Below are positions 21,933 through 30,938 of a stretch of 64,000 nt of DNA, piece by piece. A model generated the notes under the pieces. That model saw only the letters and a list, made by a program, of their open reading frames with translations, ran no database searches and was not told the DNA's origin. The first letter of the stretch is position 1, and the number at the start of each line of letters is the position of its first letter. The position numbers and the translations under genes are program-made. Source of the DNA: Saccharum officinarum (lineage: Eukaryota; Streptophyta; Magnoliopsida; Poales; Poaceae); NCBI GenBank assembly GCA_020631735.1, contig CM036168.1:96514932-96578931 (forward strand), read 5' to 3'.

Positions 21933-23560
21933 CGGGGGGCGTCTATATTTTCGAAATTGAGCTGTTTCTTTTGTATTTGGACCGGTTTTGCCGTTCAGGC
22001 CACGTTTCACGCAACCAACCAGTCCAACCAGACAGCAGCTATGCAATAGATCCAAAATTGCTTACATCGGCACATATTCCATATTTTTTGAACTAAAAAA
22101 GTCATAACTCCTAAACCAAGTATCCTAATTAAAATCTGATTGCACCATTGTGTTCCTTGTAATAAACTTTTCAAAACAAGATCCCACATGGATATATTTC
22201 AATAAAAAAAATTTAACAAACATTTATCTCATAATAAACATGTATTTAAAGATAATTATTGAACATCACATTAACATAGAAAATCGTATGTATACTATGT
22301 GAACATCATATATATCATAAAATATTAAAAATAAAAAAATTAGTGAAGTAATTAATTATAGCCAAATAAAAAGAATTAAAAATGATACCGAACATCACAA
22401 ATGCATCGTAGAATGTCACATTAACACTATACGAATATCACAAATTATAGCATAGAACATCATATGTATACTACGTAAACATCACATATAGCATGAAATA
22501 TAAAATAAAATAATAAAATTAGTGAAGTAATTAATTAGAGTCAGATAAAAAGAAGAAAAAAAGTTATAGAACATCACAAAAAATATATCAGAGAACATCA
22601 ATGTATACTACCGAACATAATAAATACATCGTAGAACATCACATTAACACTACACGAGCATCACAAAAATATAGCATAGAACATCATATGTATGCTACGT
22701 GAACATCACAAATTATCATGAAATGAAAATAAAATAATAAAATTAGTGAAGTAATTAATTAAAGTCAAATAAAAAAGAAGAAAAATGCTACCGAATATCA
22801 CAAAATATATCATAGAATATCAACGTATACTGACTGAACATCACAAAATACATCGTAGAACATCACATTTCTACTCACGGACATAGAAAAATATATCATA
22901 GAACATTACATATGTACTACATGAACATCGCGTGTATCTGTAAATAAAAAAATAAAACATAAAATCGTAAATAAAAAGAAAGGAAAATAATAAATAATAA
23001 ATACAAAAACTAGAAAATGAAATAAACAAAATTATTAATTCTATAAAAATAAATTAAAATGTATAAATGTTAAAACATAATAAGATAAGAAAACAAAAAA
23101 AGAAGAAAAATAAAAAACTAATAGAAGCAAGGAAGGAAACAAAATAAAAATAAAAATAATAAAATAATAAAGAAAATCAAAAGAATGTCAAAGTCCACGA
23201 AAACGGAAAAAAAGGAAAATAAATGAATGAAAGGAAAGAAAAAAATCAAAGAAGGAAAGAAAAAAAATAAAAAAGCACAAAGGAAATAAAAGAAAAATAA
23301 AAAATAAAAAGAAGAATAAAACAACACAAAGAAAAGAAAAAATAAAAAGAAAAAAATGCAACCACCAACCACCATACCGCACTCCCACGTACGACGCACG
23401 GAACGGAAAGGAAAGAGAAGGAACAGCAACGACTCGGATGGCTTGCTCTGCATGGGCTTCGGCTGGGCCTAGCGCGCTCCTGGGCCGTAATCGCGAGTGG
23501 GGGAAGGCCGGAAGGGGGTCGGCGGACGGATTCCATCCGACTGGTCGGCAGCGATGGTTT
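21933..23560. mobile_element. AT-rich insert with tandem repeats, unclassified
   Basis: It separates the copy B coding end from its 3' UTR. GCCCGTAA is present at both edges (21925-21932 and 23564-23571), perhaps an 8-bp target duplication, but that string also occurs in the native 3' UTR. From 22260 to 22930 a unit of roughly 180-220 bp repeats about three times, marked by ATAAAATTAGTGAAGTAATTA near 22325, 22515 and 22737, and GAACATCAC recurs often. From 22930 to 23350 the DNA is A-rich low complexity, then GC-rich to 23560. No transposase or terminal inverted repeats were seen. Confidence 0.5.
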
Positions 23561-23772
23561 CCGCCCGTAATGATCTAATTCTGTTTCTCGCTCCGTCTCC
23601 GGGTGATCTGGCGTGATCAGGGTGACGGTGATTGTTGTTTCGATGCCCGTAATAATGAGCTAATTCTGTTTCTGGCTCCGTCATTGTACTGATCGCTTGC
23701 GTAATAAAATGGGAGTTATGAGTATGGTTTCAGGTCAGGTTATGTGCCTATGTTCGATTCTTTCAGTAGATC

Positions 23773-24049
23773 GTTTTGCCGAGGGAGATACAACAGTGTG
23801 GTTCTGAAGATTATAAAATGGGAGTTATGAGTATGGTTTCAGGTCAGGTTATGTGCCTATGTTCGATTCTTTCAGCAGATCGTTTTGCCGAGGGAGATAC
23901 AACAGTGTGGTTCAGTTATTCTGAAGATTTTGTTGCTCGTTTTGCCAAGGGAGATACAACTATGTGGTTCAGTTACTCTGAAGATTTTGTTGCTCGTTTT
24001 GCCGAGGGAGATACAACGATGTGGTTCAGTTATTCTGAAGATTTTGTTT
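23773..24049. repeat. 57-bp tandem repeats, copy B
   Basis: The same unit as at 19524-19830. Full units start near 23884, 23941 and 23998, with a partial unit at 23773 inside a duplicated 100-bp stretch (GGGAGTTATGAGTATGGTTTC twice). In one frame it reads ARFAEGDTTMWFSYSEDFV repeatedly. No promoter, start context or paralog supports translation. Confidence 0.75.
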
Positions 24050-24410
24050 ACATAGAGAAGTTCACATATCACATGCAGTGGAATCCATATATTTGCAGAT
24101 TGCAAAGTACTAGTCTTTTCGGTTGCTGCTGGTAGTTTGTATTTGTTTTTCTTTTCTTTCCTGCTTTGGCTATCTTTTTGTATTATTTTTTTTGCCATAT
24201 TTATGTGTACTTGCAGTTGTTTGATTCGTTTGAGAAAAAAAAGTCAGGATTTCCACAAGAATTTGGAACCTGTGATTTGGAGTAAAATGTAATATAGAAC
24301 AAGAGTAAATTTTACAATAGAACTACAAGTCTATATAACCACGATCCACATTGGATGGTCTCCAATTTTGCAGTTGTGTTGCCAATGAACTCCTTTGCCT
24401 TTCATCTCTG

Positions 24411-24983
24411 CATCCAGGGTTTGCTAGATGTACGGAAGAAGACTAAATCACAGGTAATACTGAAATAGTGACGATTAATAGTTTCACAGGCAAAAGTAGA
24501 AACATAATCGAAGTTAGGAAGCAAACAAGAATCAGCCTCAGGCATATGCAGTCTTATAAGGCATGACAAAAAACATAGGACATGAGAAATAGTAATCGTA
24601 ATGGCCTCCATAAATGAGAAATAGTAGGCGTAATGGCCTCCATAAACAAAGCTGGAACACAACTGAAAGTAGACAAGCAAACTAGAACCATCATAAGAAT
24701 TGATATAAACTAAATTTACTGGGATGACGGAATGTAGGAAAACTGATATATTTAGAGCAGCTTGCAGGTTGGTATAGCTCATGATACAGGTGTGTATATT
24801 GTTCATATATATAGAAACATTTCTCAAAGTTATTTCAATATTGACATAGTCCATTGAAGCATATCCTCAAGCAACACTGATACAATATAACTGTAACGTA
24901 CAAGGGGAGAAAAACTTCAACCTCTGGTGCACCAATCAACACAAAAAGGAGGGAGGAAAGTAATAGCTGTAACAATCCAAGTA
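24411..24983. other. Metacaspase 3' flank
   Basis: Probably holds the metacaspase 3' UTR near 24860-24983. A short direct repeat (GTAATGGCCTCCATAAA) occurs at about 24599 and 24631. No gene was recognised. Confidence 0.4.
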
Positions 24984-27900
24984 TTAGCATATGAAAGCAA
25001 CATGAACATGCTCATCGCTGCAGTATAGCCCAGGCTGTTGAGTGTACCCTTGCTTGGACAGCAGCTCACGTGCTTTCATCACGAGATCCTTATTTGTCAC
25101 CCTCCCGTGCTTGTCTGCAAGAATGGTCTGGATAGCATTGCTCAGAGCACCAAATGAGACACCCTGCGGTGTTGTTGCATCCGCTGATGTTTGGTTAGTC
25201 TGGCACCCACTGATCAGAATGCCATTGTTTGGTGCCCAGGCCTTAGTCCCGGCATACACCTCGTCAACACTGTGAACCTCTTGCTCTAATGCTGGCTTGA
25301 AAGCCTCTTCCTCGTTCCCTTCAAGCTTAGCCTTCAAGAACTCCTGAGCGAGGGCACCAACCATGCCCAGGACACCACCACCACTGCCATGCTCACCTGA
25401 CTCGCCCTGGTGAAACTTTCTGAGCATGACCTTCATGAACTTCTTGATCTTTGGGCTGGCATCATCGCCAAAGATGTTGAACAGCGTCATCCGGATTGAA
25501 CCCACATCAATGTCATCCTTCCCAGTTTGTTCCTTGAGCATCTCTATCAGGGTCGAGAGTGGTAGGGAGCGGTTTTTGGTGCGGCCATCCCTAGTTGGCT
25601 GTGCGTAAGCGTCGTCCTGGTCATCACCCCCATGGCGGCTATGACGGATGTGAATCCCCTCAGACTCTAACAAATCACGGGCAGTCTCTTTGAGAAATGA
25701 CCGGAAGCCGCTGCCAGAACCAGAATGAGGACGCTCATCAGGTTCACGGGACTGGGTCTTATTCTGTCTGGTGCTATTACCTATCTGCTCCTTAGCACTG
25801 TCCAGCAGGCCACCACTATGGCATGAGTCAGAGACGATGGTGAATAGGCAGCCCTCAGGGACCTTCTGCACGAGTTCCCTGAAATCCTGATCTGCAGATT
25901 GAAACAAGTTAACTTTGACGCTGAACTTTGTCCATGAAAATTAACAAAAGAAAATCATGAGTGGAACTTGAATTTCATCATCCTTCTGTAAAGACGTTTG
26001 ATCTTTGCAATCAAGAAATGCTCAGTTATACTTGGATGGAACTGAATGATTCACTAGACTCAAAAACTTTCGTTGCTAATTAAGTTATATGAAGAATTTT
26101 CAATAACGCTCAAGAATTGCCATTGCAGGTGGCTTCAAGAATTAAAGAAGACATTGAGCAAAGGAAGAGGGTGTTCCAAGGGGCATTCCAAGGGGGGCCG
26201 GCCATTCAGGTTGTATACGTGATTTGGAGGATTTTGACCCCTGTTTGTGTTAGAGGAGTCAAGGGCCTATTGGGCCTTAGCCCGTTAGGGTTAATTAGTC
26301 CCTTGCTTAGGAGTCAAGTAAACCTCTCTATATAAGGAGAGGAGATGTATCAATCTAATCAAGCAAGAGATTAGAAGGAAAAACCTTCTCTCTTGCCGGC
26401 CGTGGCAGAGCCCCGCGGCCGGCGTTCCAAGCGCCCGAAACCCTAGCCTCCGCTGCTCGCATAGCCGCCGCCACCACGGGAACAGTACCCGCGGTTACAG
26501 TACCCGCGGTTACTGTAGCGCCACCGCTGTGAACAGTACCCGCGGCACTGTAGCGCCCGCGGGTGCTGTAGCGCGACAGCCGCTGTCGCTCCACATAACA
26601 TCTCTCCTCTCGATCACAACAGCATCCATAACAATCTGGTATCAGAGACCATGTCGATCTCTGGTTCCGCCACCGCCTCGTCGCCGCCGGTATTCACCAC
26701 CGCCACGGCCATCGTGGCGCCCCTGCAAGCGCAGCACTCTACGTCGCCCACGGACGCGTTGGCGGCGTTGACGGCGGCCGTCTACGGCCTCCAGCATCAG
26801 ATGGCCAACCTCCAGCATCAGTTCGCCAATCTGGATCGTCAGCTTCGCCGGGTGGAGAACCGATCGCCGCTGCCGGCGATCTGCCCACCATTGCTCCCGG
26901 TGGGTTCTCCGGCGCCGACGACCGCACCGGCGATCTACCCACCTCAACTGCCCTCGGTCACGGTCGCTGCAACACCCACCACCGGTGCGGTTTTCTTTCC
27001 CGGTGGGCCGAGCCTCCAGCACCCATTCACCGATGGCATCTTTTATAGGGGTACCGACGTCCAGCAGATTCGGATGTCGGCTGCGGTGCGGCTGCAGGCT
27101 GCTGCACGCGGCTTCCTTGCACGTCGGCGAGTGCGGGAGATGCGTGATCTGCAGCTGATTCAGCCCTGCTCCCCTTCGCTGCCCCTCCAAGTTGTGTTTC
27201 GCCGCCTGGAGGACTTCGATCTTGTCAGCTGCGCCGCGGATCTTCAACATACGGTTTTCCCCACGGGCGGTGTGCAGGTTGTTTACCCCGTGGGCAGCGA
27301 CCCCGAAGTCTGTGGCAGCGGCGCTAGGGGAGGCGCTCCCTTCCTTGCCACCAGCAGGAAAGCACTTCCCAGCGCCACCACATTCCGCCACCGGCCGCCG
27401 CGAGGACGTCTCCGTTGGTCGCTATCGCGACTAATTCCAGGTGGCTATGCCCGTGCACCCCTCTCATTCCGGTGGTCTCCGTGGGATCCAGGTGGCTACC
27501 GTGCAGGTTCATCATGCGGAGGGTGTCCGACGTATCTTTAGGAGTCAAAAATAAAGAGTCGCGGTCGATTTCAGGTCAATAAAATAAGCCGAGATGTAAA
27601 AGGCTTGTTTTTAGGTGTTAGGTTTGTGTTTCGTCAAGTCATCGTTAAGTTGCAGCTCGAGGACGAGCTGCATGTCCAGGTGGGGTGTAGTGTTAGAGGA
27701 GTCAAGGGCCTATTGGGCCTTAGCCCGTTAGGGTTAATTAGTCCCTTGCTTAGGAGTCAAGTAAACCTCTCTATATAAGGAGAGGAGATGTATCAATCTA
27801 ATCAAGCAAGAGATTAGAAGGAAAAACCTTCTCTCTTGCCGGCCGTGGGCAGAGCCCCGCGGCCGGCGTTCCAAGCGCCCGAAACCCTAGCCTCCGCTGC

Positions 27901-29104
27901 TCGCATAGCCGCCGCCACCACGGGAACAGTACCCGCGGTTACAGTACCCGCGGTTACTGTAGCGCCACCGCTGTGAACAGTACCCGCGGCACTGTAGCGC
28001 CCCGCGGGTGCTGTAGCGCGACAGCCGCTGTCGCTCCACATAACATCTCTCCTCTCGATCACAACAGCATCCATAACAGTTTGTTTGCACAGCTCCTCGT
28101 GCTATGGCTGTACATAAACCTTCTTTATTCTTTCCTTAATTGAGAGGCAAAGCTCCTGCTGTTCGTTTCAAAAAAGGAAAACCAATTTGATATTCAAATA
28201 GAGTGCTTTTCTGAGTTGAAGGACCTTGGGAAATACATTGACCGAAGTAAATTTGCATACTCAAAATTGTGCTAGCTTTTTTTTACTAGTTATTATCACT
28301 GGGCCATGTAATTCAAGTCTAAGATATAACCCCTCCACACATGTAACGTACCCTATGAAATCGCTATACATGTTTATAACATCATAAGAAAAGCAGTCAT
28401 ATCTGAAATTCAATCAGATAGTATAACTACTTCGGATCAGACTTATACAAAGTTCCCGCGGTGCCACAATAGCAAATGGGGAAGCCTAATCATCAATCTT
28501 AAGCACATGCTTCCAGATCACAGGATAACAAAACTACAAAGCTATGTCAACTATTTGGATTGGAGCAAATCCGCGAACAGATCCACATCAGGTAGTAGTT
28601 GACCAATTGCTTCCACGCTTAGATTCACATCTCAAGGCATCAGACTAAATGCCGATCGTATCATTTTTACCATTTCCAGAGTAGTATACTGCAATAAAAA
28701 GAGGAAAAATGATGCACCGAGGAGAAGAGGGTCAATGGATCCCCCGATCGCACCTGTGATGAGGTTCATGTCGCAGGGCACGATGCACTCATCGTAGCCG
28801 GTGTCGTCGTGCTGCCCCGTCTCGGCGGGCAGGCGCGTGCCGTGCCCGCTGTAGTGGAAGAAGAGGAAGTCCCGGGGCGGGCGTCCCCGACGAGGCGGGC
28901 GAGGGCGCGGCGGATGTTGGCCCCTGTGGGCTGCGGCGCGGAGCGGTCGGCGTCGGTGAGGACCCGGATGTCGGCCTCGTCGAAGCCGAAGCGATCGACG
29001 AGGCAGCGGCGCATGCGGTCGACGTCGTTGTAGCAGCCCTTGAGCTCGGCCTTGGTGCCCGGGTAGTTGATGCCCACCAGCAGCGCGAGCTTGCGGCCGC
29101 CCAT
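24984..29104 (-). CDS. Type II metacaspase (two exons)
   Basis: Exon 1 is 28754-29104 and exon 2 is 24984-25891. The 2862-bp intron has GT-AG ends and joins codons cleanly (ITDQDFREL), giving about 419 residues. Metacaspases are Cys proteases that cut after Arg/Lys; type II forms lack an N-terminal prodomain and have a long linker between p20 and p10. Seen: [20 protein letters not shown] at the N-terminus without prodomain, the catalytic His region [10 protein letters not shown] (about residue 88), catalytic Cys in [12 protein letters not shown] (about 141), an acidic/basic linker at about 150-270, and p10 with [16 protein letters not shown] and the C-terminus. One base is missing in a C run (plus strand 28871-28873) just before the HYSGHG segment. 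It breaks the frame in exon 1, but downstream sequence and splice site are intact, so a sequencing error is likely. The intron hosts a young LTR element. Confidence 0.9.
26248..26633 (+). repeat. 5' LTR of the intronic element
   Basis: 386 bp, TG to CA. It contains a TATA box within CTATATAAGGAGAGG (26327-26341) and three or four copies of an ACAGTACCCGCGG motif near 26480-26545. The cluster GGGCCTATTGGGCC lies upstream. Confidence 0.9.
26637..26648 (+). other. Primer-binding site of the intronic LTR element
   Basis: TGGTATCAGAGA matches 11 of 12 bases of the usual tRNA-iMet primer complement and lies three bases inside the 5' LTR end. Confidence 0.8.
26651..27541 (+). CDS. Retroelement ORF with coiled coil and IQ-like motif
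   Basis: A 296-residue ORF begins two bases after the PBS. Order: Ala/Ser/Thr/Pro-rich N-terminus (1-40), a heptad-like stretch with [19 protein letters not shown] (about 49-68), a Pro/Ala-rich middle, then [17 protein letters not shown] (about 145-161), which fits the IQ calmodulin-binding consensus except Leu replaces the first Ile, then a basic C-terminus. No zinc knuckle, protease or RT is present. It sits where gag would be, and similar IQ-bearing ORFs are known from grass LTR elements. Whether it acts as Gag or binds calmodulin is unknown. Confidence 0.6.
   Translation: MSISGSATASSPPVFTTATAIVAPLQAQHSTSPTDALAALTAAVYGLQHQMANLQHQFANLDRQLRRVENRSPLPAICPPLLPVGSPAPTTAPAIYPPQLPSVTVAATPTTGAVFFPGGPSLQHPFTDGIFYRGTDVQQIRMSAAVRLQAAARGFLARRRVREMRDLQLIQPCSPSLPLQVVFRRLEDFDLVSCAADLQHTVFPTGGVQVVYPVGSDPEVCGSGARGGAPFLATSRKALPSATTFRHRPPRGRLRWSLSRLIPGGYARAPLSFRWSPWDPGGYRAGSSCGGCPTYL
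27652..27671 (+). other. Perfect hairpin upstream of the PPT
   Basis: GCAGCTCG, loop AGGA, CGAGCTGC: an 8-bp perfect stem about 20 bp before the 3' LTR. Similar CTCGAGGACGAG tracts precede the PPT of many plant LTR elements. Confidence 0.6.
27691..28078 (+). repeat. 3' LTR of the intronic element
   Basis: 388 bp, identical to the 5' LTR except for one extra G (run at 27847-27849) and one extra C (run at 28000-28003). Confidence 0.9.
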
Positions 29105-29519
29105 CGTGTGTCGCGCCTGCGTGGATCGCGCTACCGTGGTGTGGTGGGTCGTCGCCGGCGGGGGTGGCCGGAGTTGTAGTAGTGGACGCTGATTCGTCGG
29201 GCGGTGGTCGGGGAAACGGCCCGGCCTTTTTTAGGTGGTGCGTCCTGCGCTGCGTCGCATTCGCGTCGCGTCCGTGTCGATTGGCCTTTTGCGTTTCTGA
29301 CTGATCTGATGAATCGTGGGGACATGGATTGGTGCGGGTGCGGGTGGCAATATTTCGCCGCGTCCATTGGATTGGATTGTCATCGTCGGTTACTTGGCTC
29401 CCGTCAGCGCGTCGATGACTCGATGCTGATTTTTACCTGCCTGTTACAACTTGTAGCATGGTCGCAGTACTACCGCATCCAATGCCCCCCCATCTCGTTC
29501 ATTTTTAGCCATCGAACCT
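29105..29519. promoter_or_regulatory. Metacaspase 5' flank
   Basis: GC-rich for about 200 bp upstream of the ATG at 29104, then mixed composition. No clear TATA box. Short ORFs here resemble nothing known. Confidence 0.35.
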
Positions 29520-29759
29520 GGGCCTGGTTTAAATTACCCCTAAAAATTAGAATGTTTTCACTCTCTCCATCACATCAATCTTTAAACGCATGTATGAAGC
29601 AGTAAATATAGATAAAAAATAACTAATTGCACAGTTTAATTGTAAATCACGAGATAAATCTTTTGAACCTAGTTAGTCCATAATTAAACAATAATTGTCA
29701 AATACAAACGAAATGCTACAGTTTCAAATTTTTCTAACATCTTCGATCTAAACAAGACC
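29520..29759. mobile_element. Abundant grass MITE, copy 1
   Basis: Starts GGGCCTGGTTTAAAT and ends CGATCTAAACAAGACC, with the interior ATAGATAAAAAATAACTAAT and GACAATAATTGTCAAA-like tracts typical of a very common sorghum/sugarcane MITE. An inverted partner lies at 29886-30082. Confidence 0.65.
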
Positions 29760-29885
29760 ATGTACTTTATATAAACGATGACTGAATCGTGGAGCTTCTG
29801 ATCAGATGGGAACGCCGTAGATTGATGGTTATGGTGAAGTTCAGAGATCAGCGGGTGTTTAGACTTGCTGCAGAAAGTTGATGTA

Positions 29886-30082
29886 GGCCTGGTTTAGTTC
29901 GTGAAATATTTTGAGAAATAGTATTGTAGCACTTTCGTTGTTATTTGGTAATTAGTGTCTAATCATGGTCTAATTAGGATTAAAAGATTCGTCTCGTGAA
30001 TTTCGTCTAAACTGTGTAATTAGTTTTATTTTTTATCTATATTTAATTCTTCATGCATGCGTCCAAAGATTCAATGTGACGG
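29886..30082. mobile_element. Abundant grass MITE, copy 2, inverted and truncated
   Basis: Starts AGGCCTGGTTTAGTTCG and contains AATTAGTTTTATTTTTTATC, the complement of the copy 1 interior. It breaks off at 30082 where an LTR begins, so that LTR inserted into this MITE. Confidence 0.65.
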
Positions 30083-30938
30083 TGAAAGTCCTATGTTTGG
30101 TGTTAGTAATTAGTGACAATGCCTAAGTATTAATCCTATGCCTAAGTTGTATGTAGCATATGAGGATTAGTACATTCCAAGGTTGGTGACAAGATGGACA
30201 TGGTGATCATGATGGTCACACTTGGATTTGCACGCAACCCTACGTGATGAAGACAAAGGTATATGTTTAAGGGTTGTGTTTTAGTAACCAAGACACCTAG
30301 TGGGTGTGGTTACATTATAGGTTAGATAGTTGTACTATAAAGAGGGAAATGACGCGGGTATTGAACTCCTAAGTGCCTTTAGGTGTGCATTTCATAATCA
30401 TATGCATTTGGATAGAACTAATAACGCCTCGAAAAATGATTGTGAAAATGCTAACACACTCACACATGACGTGATCACTTGGTGGTGTTAGCACATTTGC
30501 GATGGCATTGGAGTTTGAGCGGTAGAGAGGGTTTGGATCCCTCTCTCCCTCCCGCCGAGCTTGCGAGGCGGGATTCAGGCGTTTTCGAGGAGTTGAAACG
30601 ACTATTTTCCACTACGCCAGAAGTCAGAAAAGAAACGGAGGCGAACGGAGGTCACAGAGGTGACCGGACGCGGTCTCTGTTTGACCGGACGCGTCCGGTC
30701 AGTGTTCAGCGTCTGCGCGTGTCTCAGTTTTTTGATCGGACGCGGGTGGCGCGTCCGGTCGTTCAGGGAACTTACTGGACTCCAACCGGACGCTGGCACT
30801 GTGGCGTCCGGTCAGTTCTGCAGCGCGTCCGATCGCTGTTTCGTTATGCGCTGCTCAGGCTTGACCAGCGCGTCTGGTCCGTTACGGGACCAGCGCGTCC
30901 GGTCGGTGGTTCGCGAGCGTAGTCGTTGTGTGATCGGC
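30083..30938 (+). mobile_element. Palindrome-array LTR 'A', left part (plus)
   Basis: Begins TGAAAGTCCTATGTTTGG. It carries an array of ACCGGACGCG/GCGTCCGGTC motifs at 30661-30925. It stops at TCGGC, where LTR B is inserted, and resumes at 33129. Confidence 0.75.

Larger units (their letters stand above)
20459..24410. repeat. Local tandem duplication, copy B
   Basis: It aligns with 17978-20330 but is enlarged by an additional AGCTAAT MITE (20690-21115 holds two) and an insert of about 1.6 kb at 21933-23560. The 3' UTR matches from about 23595 onwards. A short piece of it (CCGTAATGATCTAATTCTG) also appears just before, at 23566, suggesting a local rearrangement at the insert's right edge. Confidence 0.8.
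26248..28078 (+). mobile_element. Short non-autonomous LTR retrotransposon, recently inserted
   Basis: Two LTRs (26248-26633 and 27691-28078) start TGTTAGAGG and end CCATAACA. They flank a 1057-bp interior. The target duplication GTTTG is perfect (26243-26247 and 28079-28083). A primer-binding site, TGGTATCAGAGA, complementary to the initiator-Met tRNA end, starts three bases after the first LTR (26637). The PPT-like AGGTGGGGTG lies before the second LTR. The interior has one ORF and no protease, RT or integrase, so the element depends on proteins from elsewhere. The LTRs differ only by two one-base gaps in G and C runs, which implies very recent insertion. Confidence 0.93.
26115..28177 (+). 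mobile_element. LINE-like 3' remnant split by an LTR element
   Basis: Before the LTR element a short frame reads [19 protein letters not shown] and VVYVIWRI, resembling the C-terminal end of plant LINE polyproteins. After it (28084-28177) the sequence runs through GAGGCAAAGCTCCTGCTG to TTCAAAAAAGG, a typical plant non-LTR 3' tail. The reading is from short motifs only. Confidence 0.4.
25892..28753 (-). other. Metacaspase intron carrying nested retroelements
   Basis: Donor GTGCGATC (minus, at 28753) and acceptor CTGCAG (at 25892-25897). It contains a LINE-like remnant and an LTR element inserted into it. Remaining intron (25892-26110 and 28180-28753) is AT-rich, without other features. Confidence 0.8.

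Noticed and set aside
23118..23536. Minus-strand ORFs rich in Phe, Leu and Ser that look like membrane proteins
   Set aside because: They are translations of an A-rich low-complexity tract; no conserved context.
21925..23571. GCCCGTAA at both edges taken as a sure hAT target duplication
   Set aside because: The same string occurs in the native 3' UTR (19360 region and 23646 region) and no inverted termini are present, so it may be coincidence or a local rearrangement.
26642..27391. 249-codon minus-strand ORF opposite the retroelement ORF
   Set aside because: It is an antisense shadow; the plus ORF starts beside the PBS and has an IQ motif and coiled-coil pattern.
30661..30925. Palindromic repeats considered as a CRISPR-like array
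   Set aside because: Spacing is irregular, the genome is a plant, no cas genes are present, and the arrays always lie inside LTRs.
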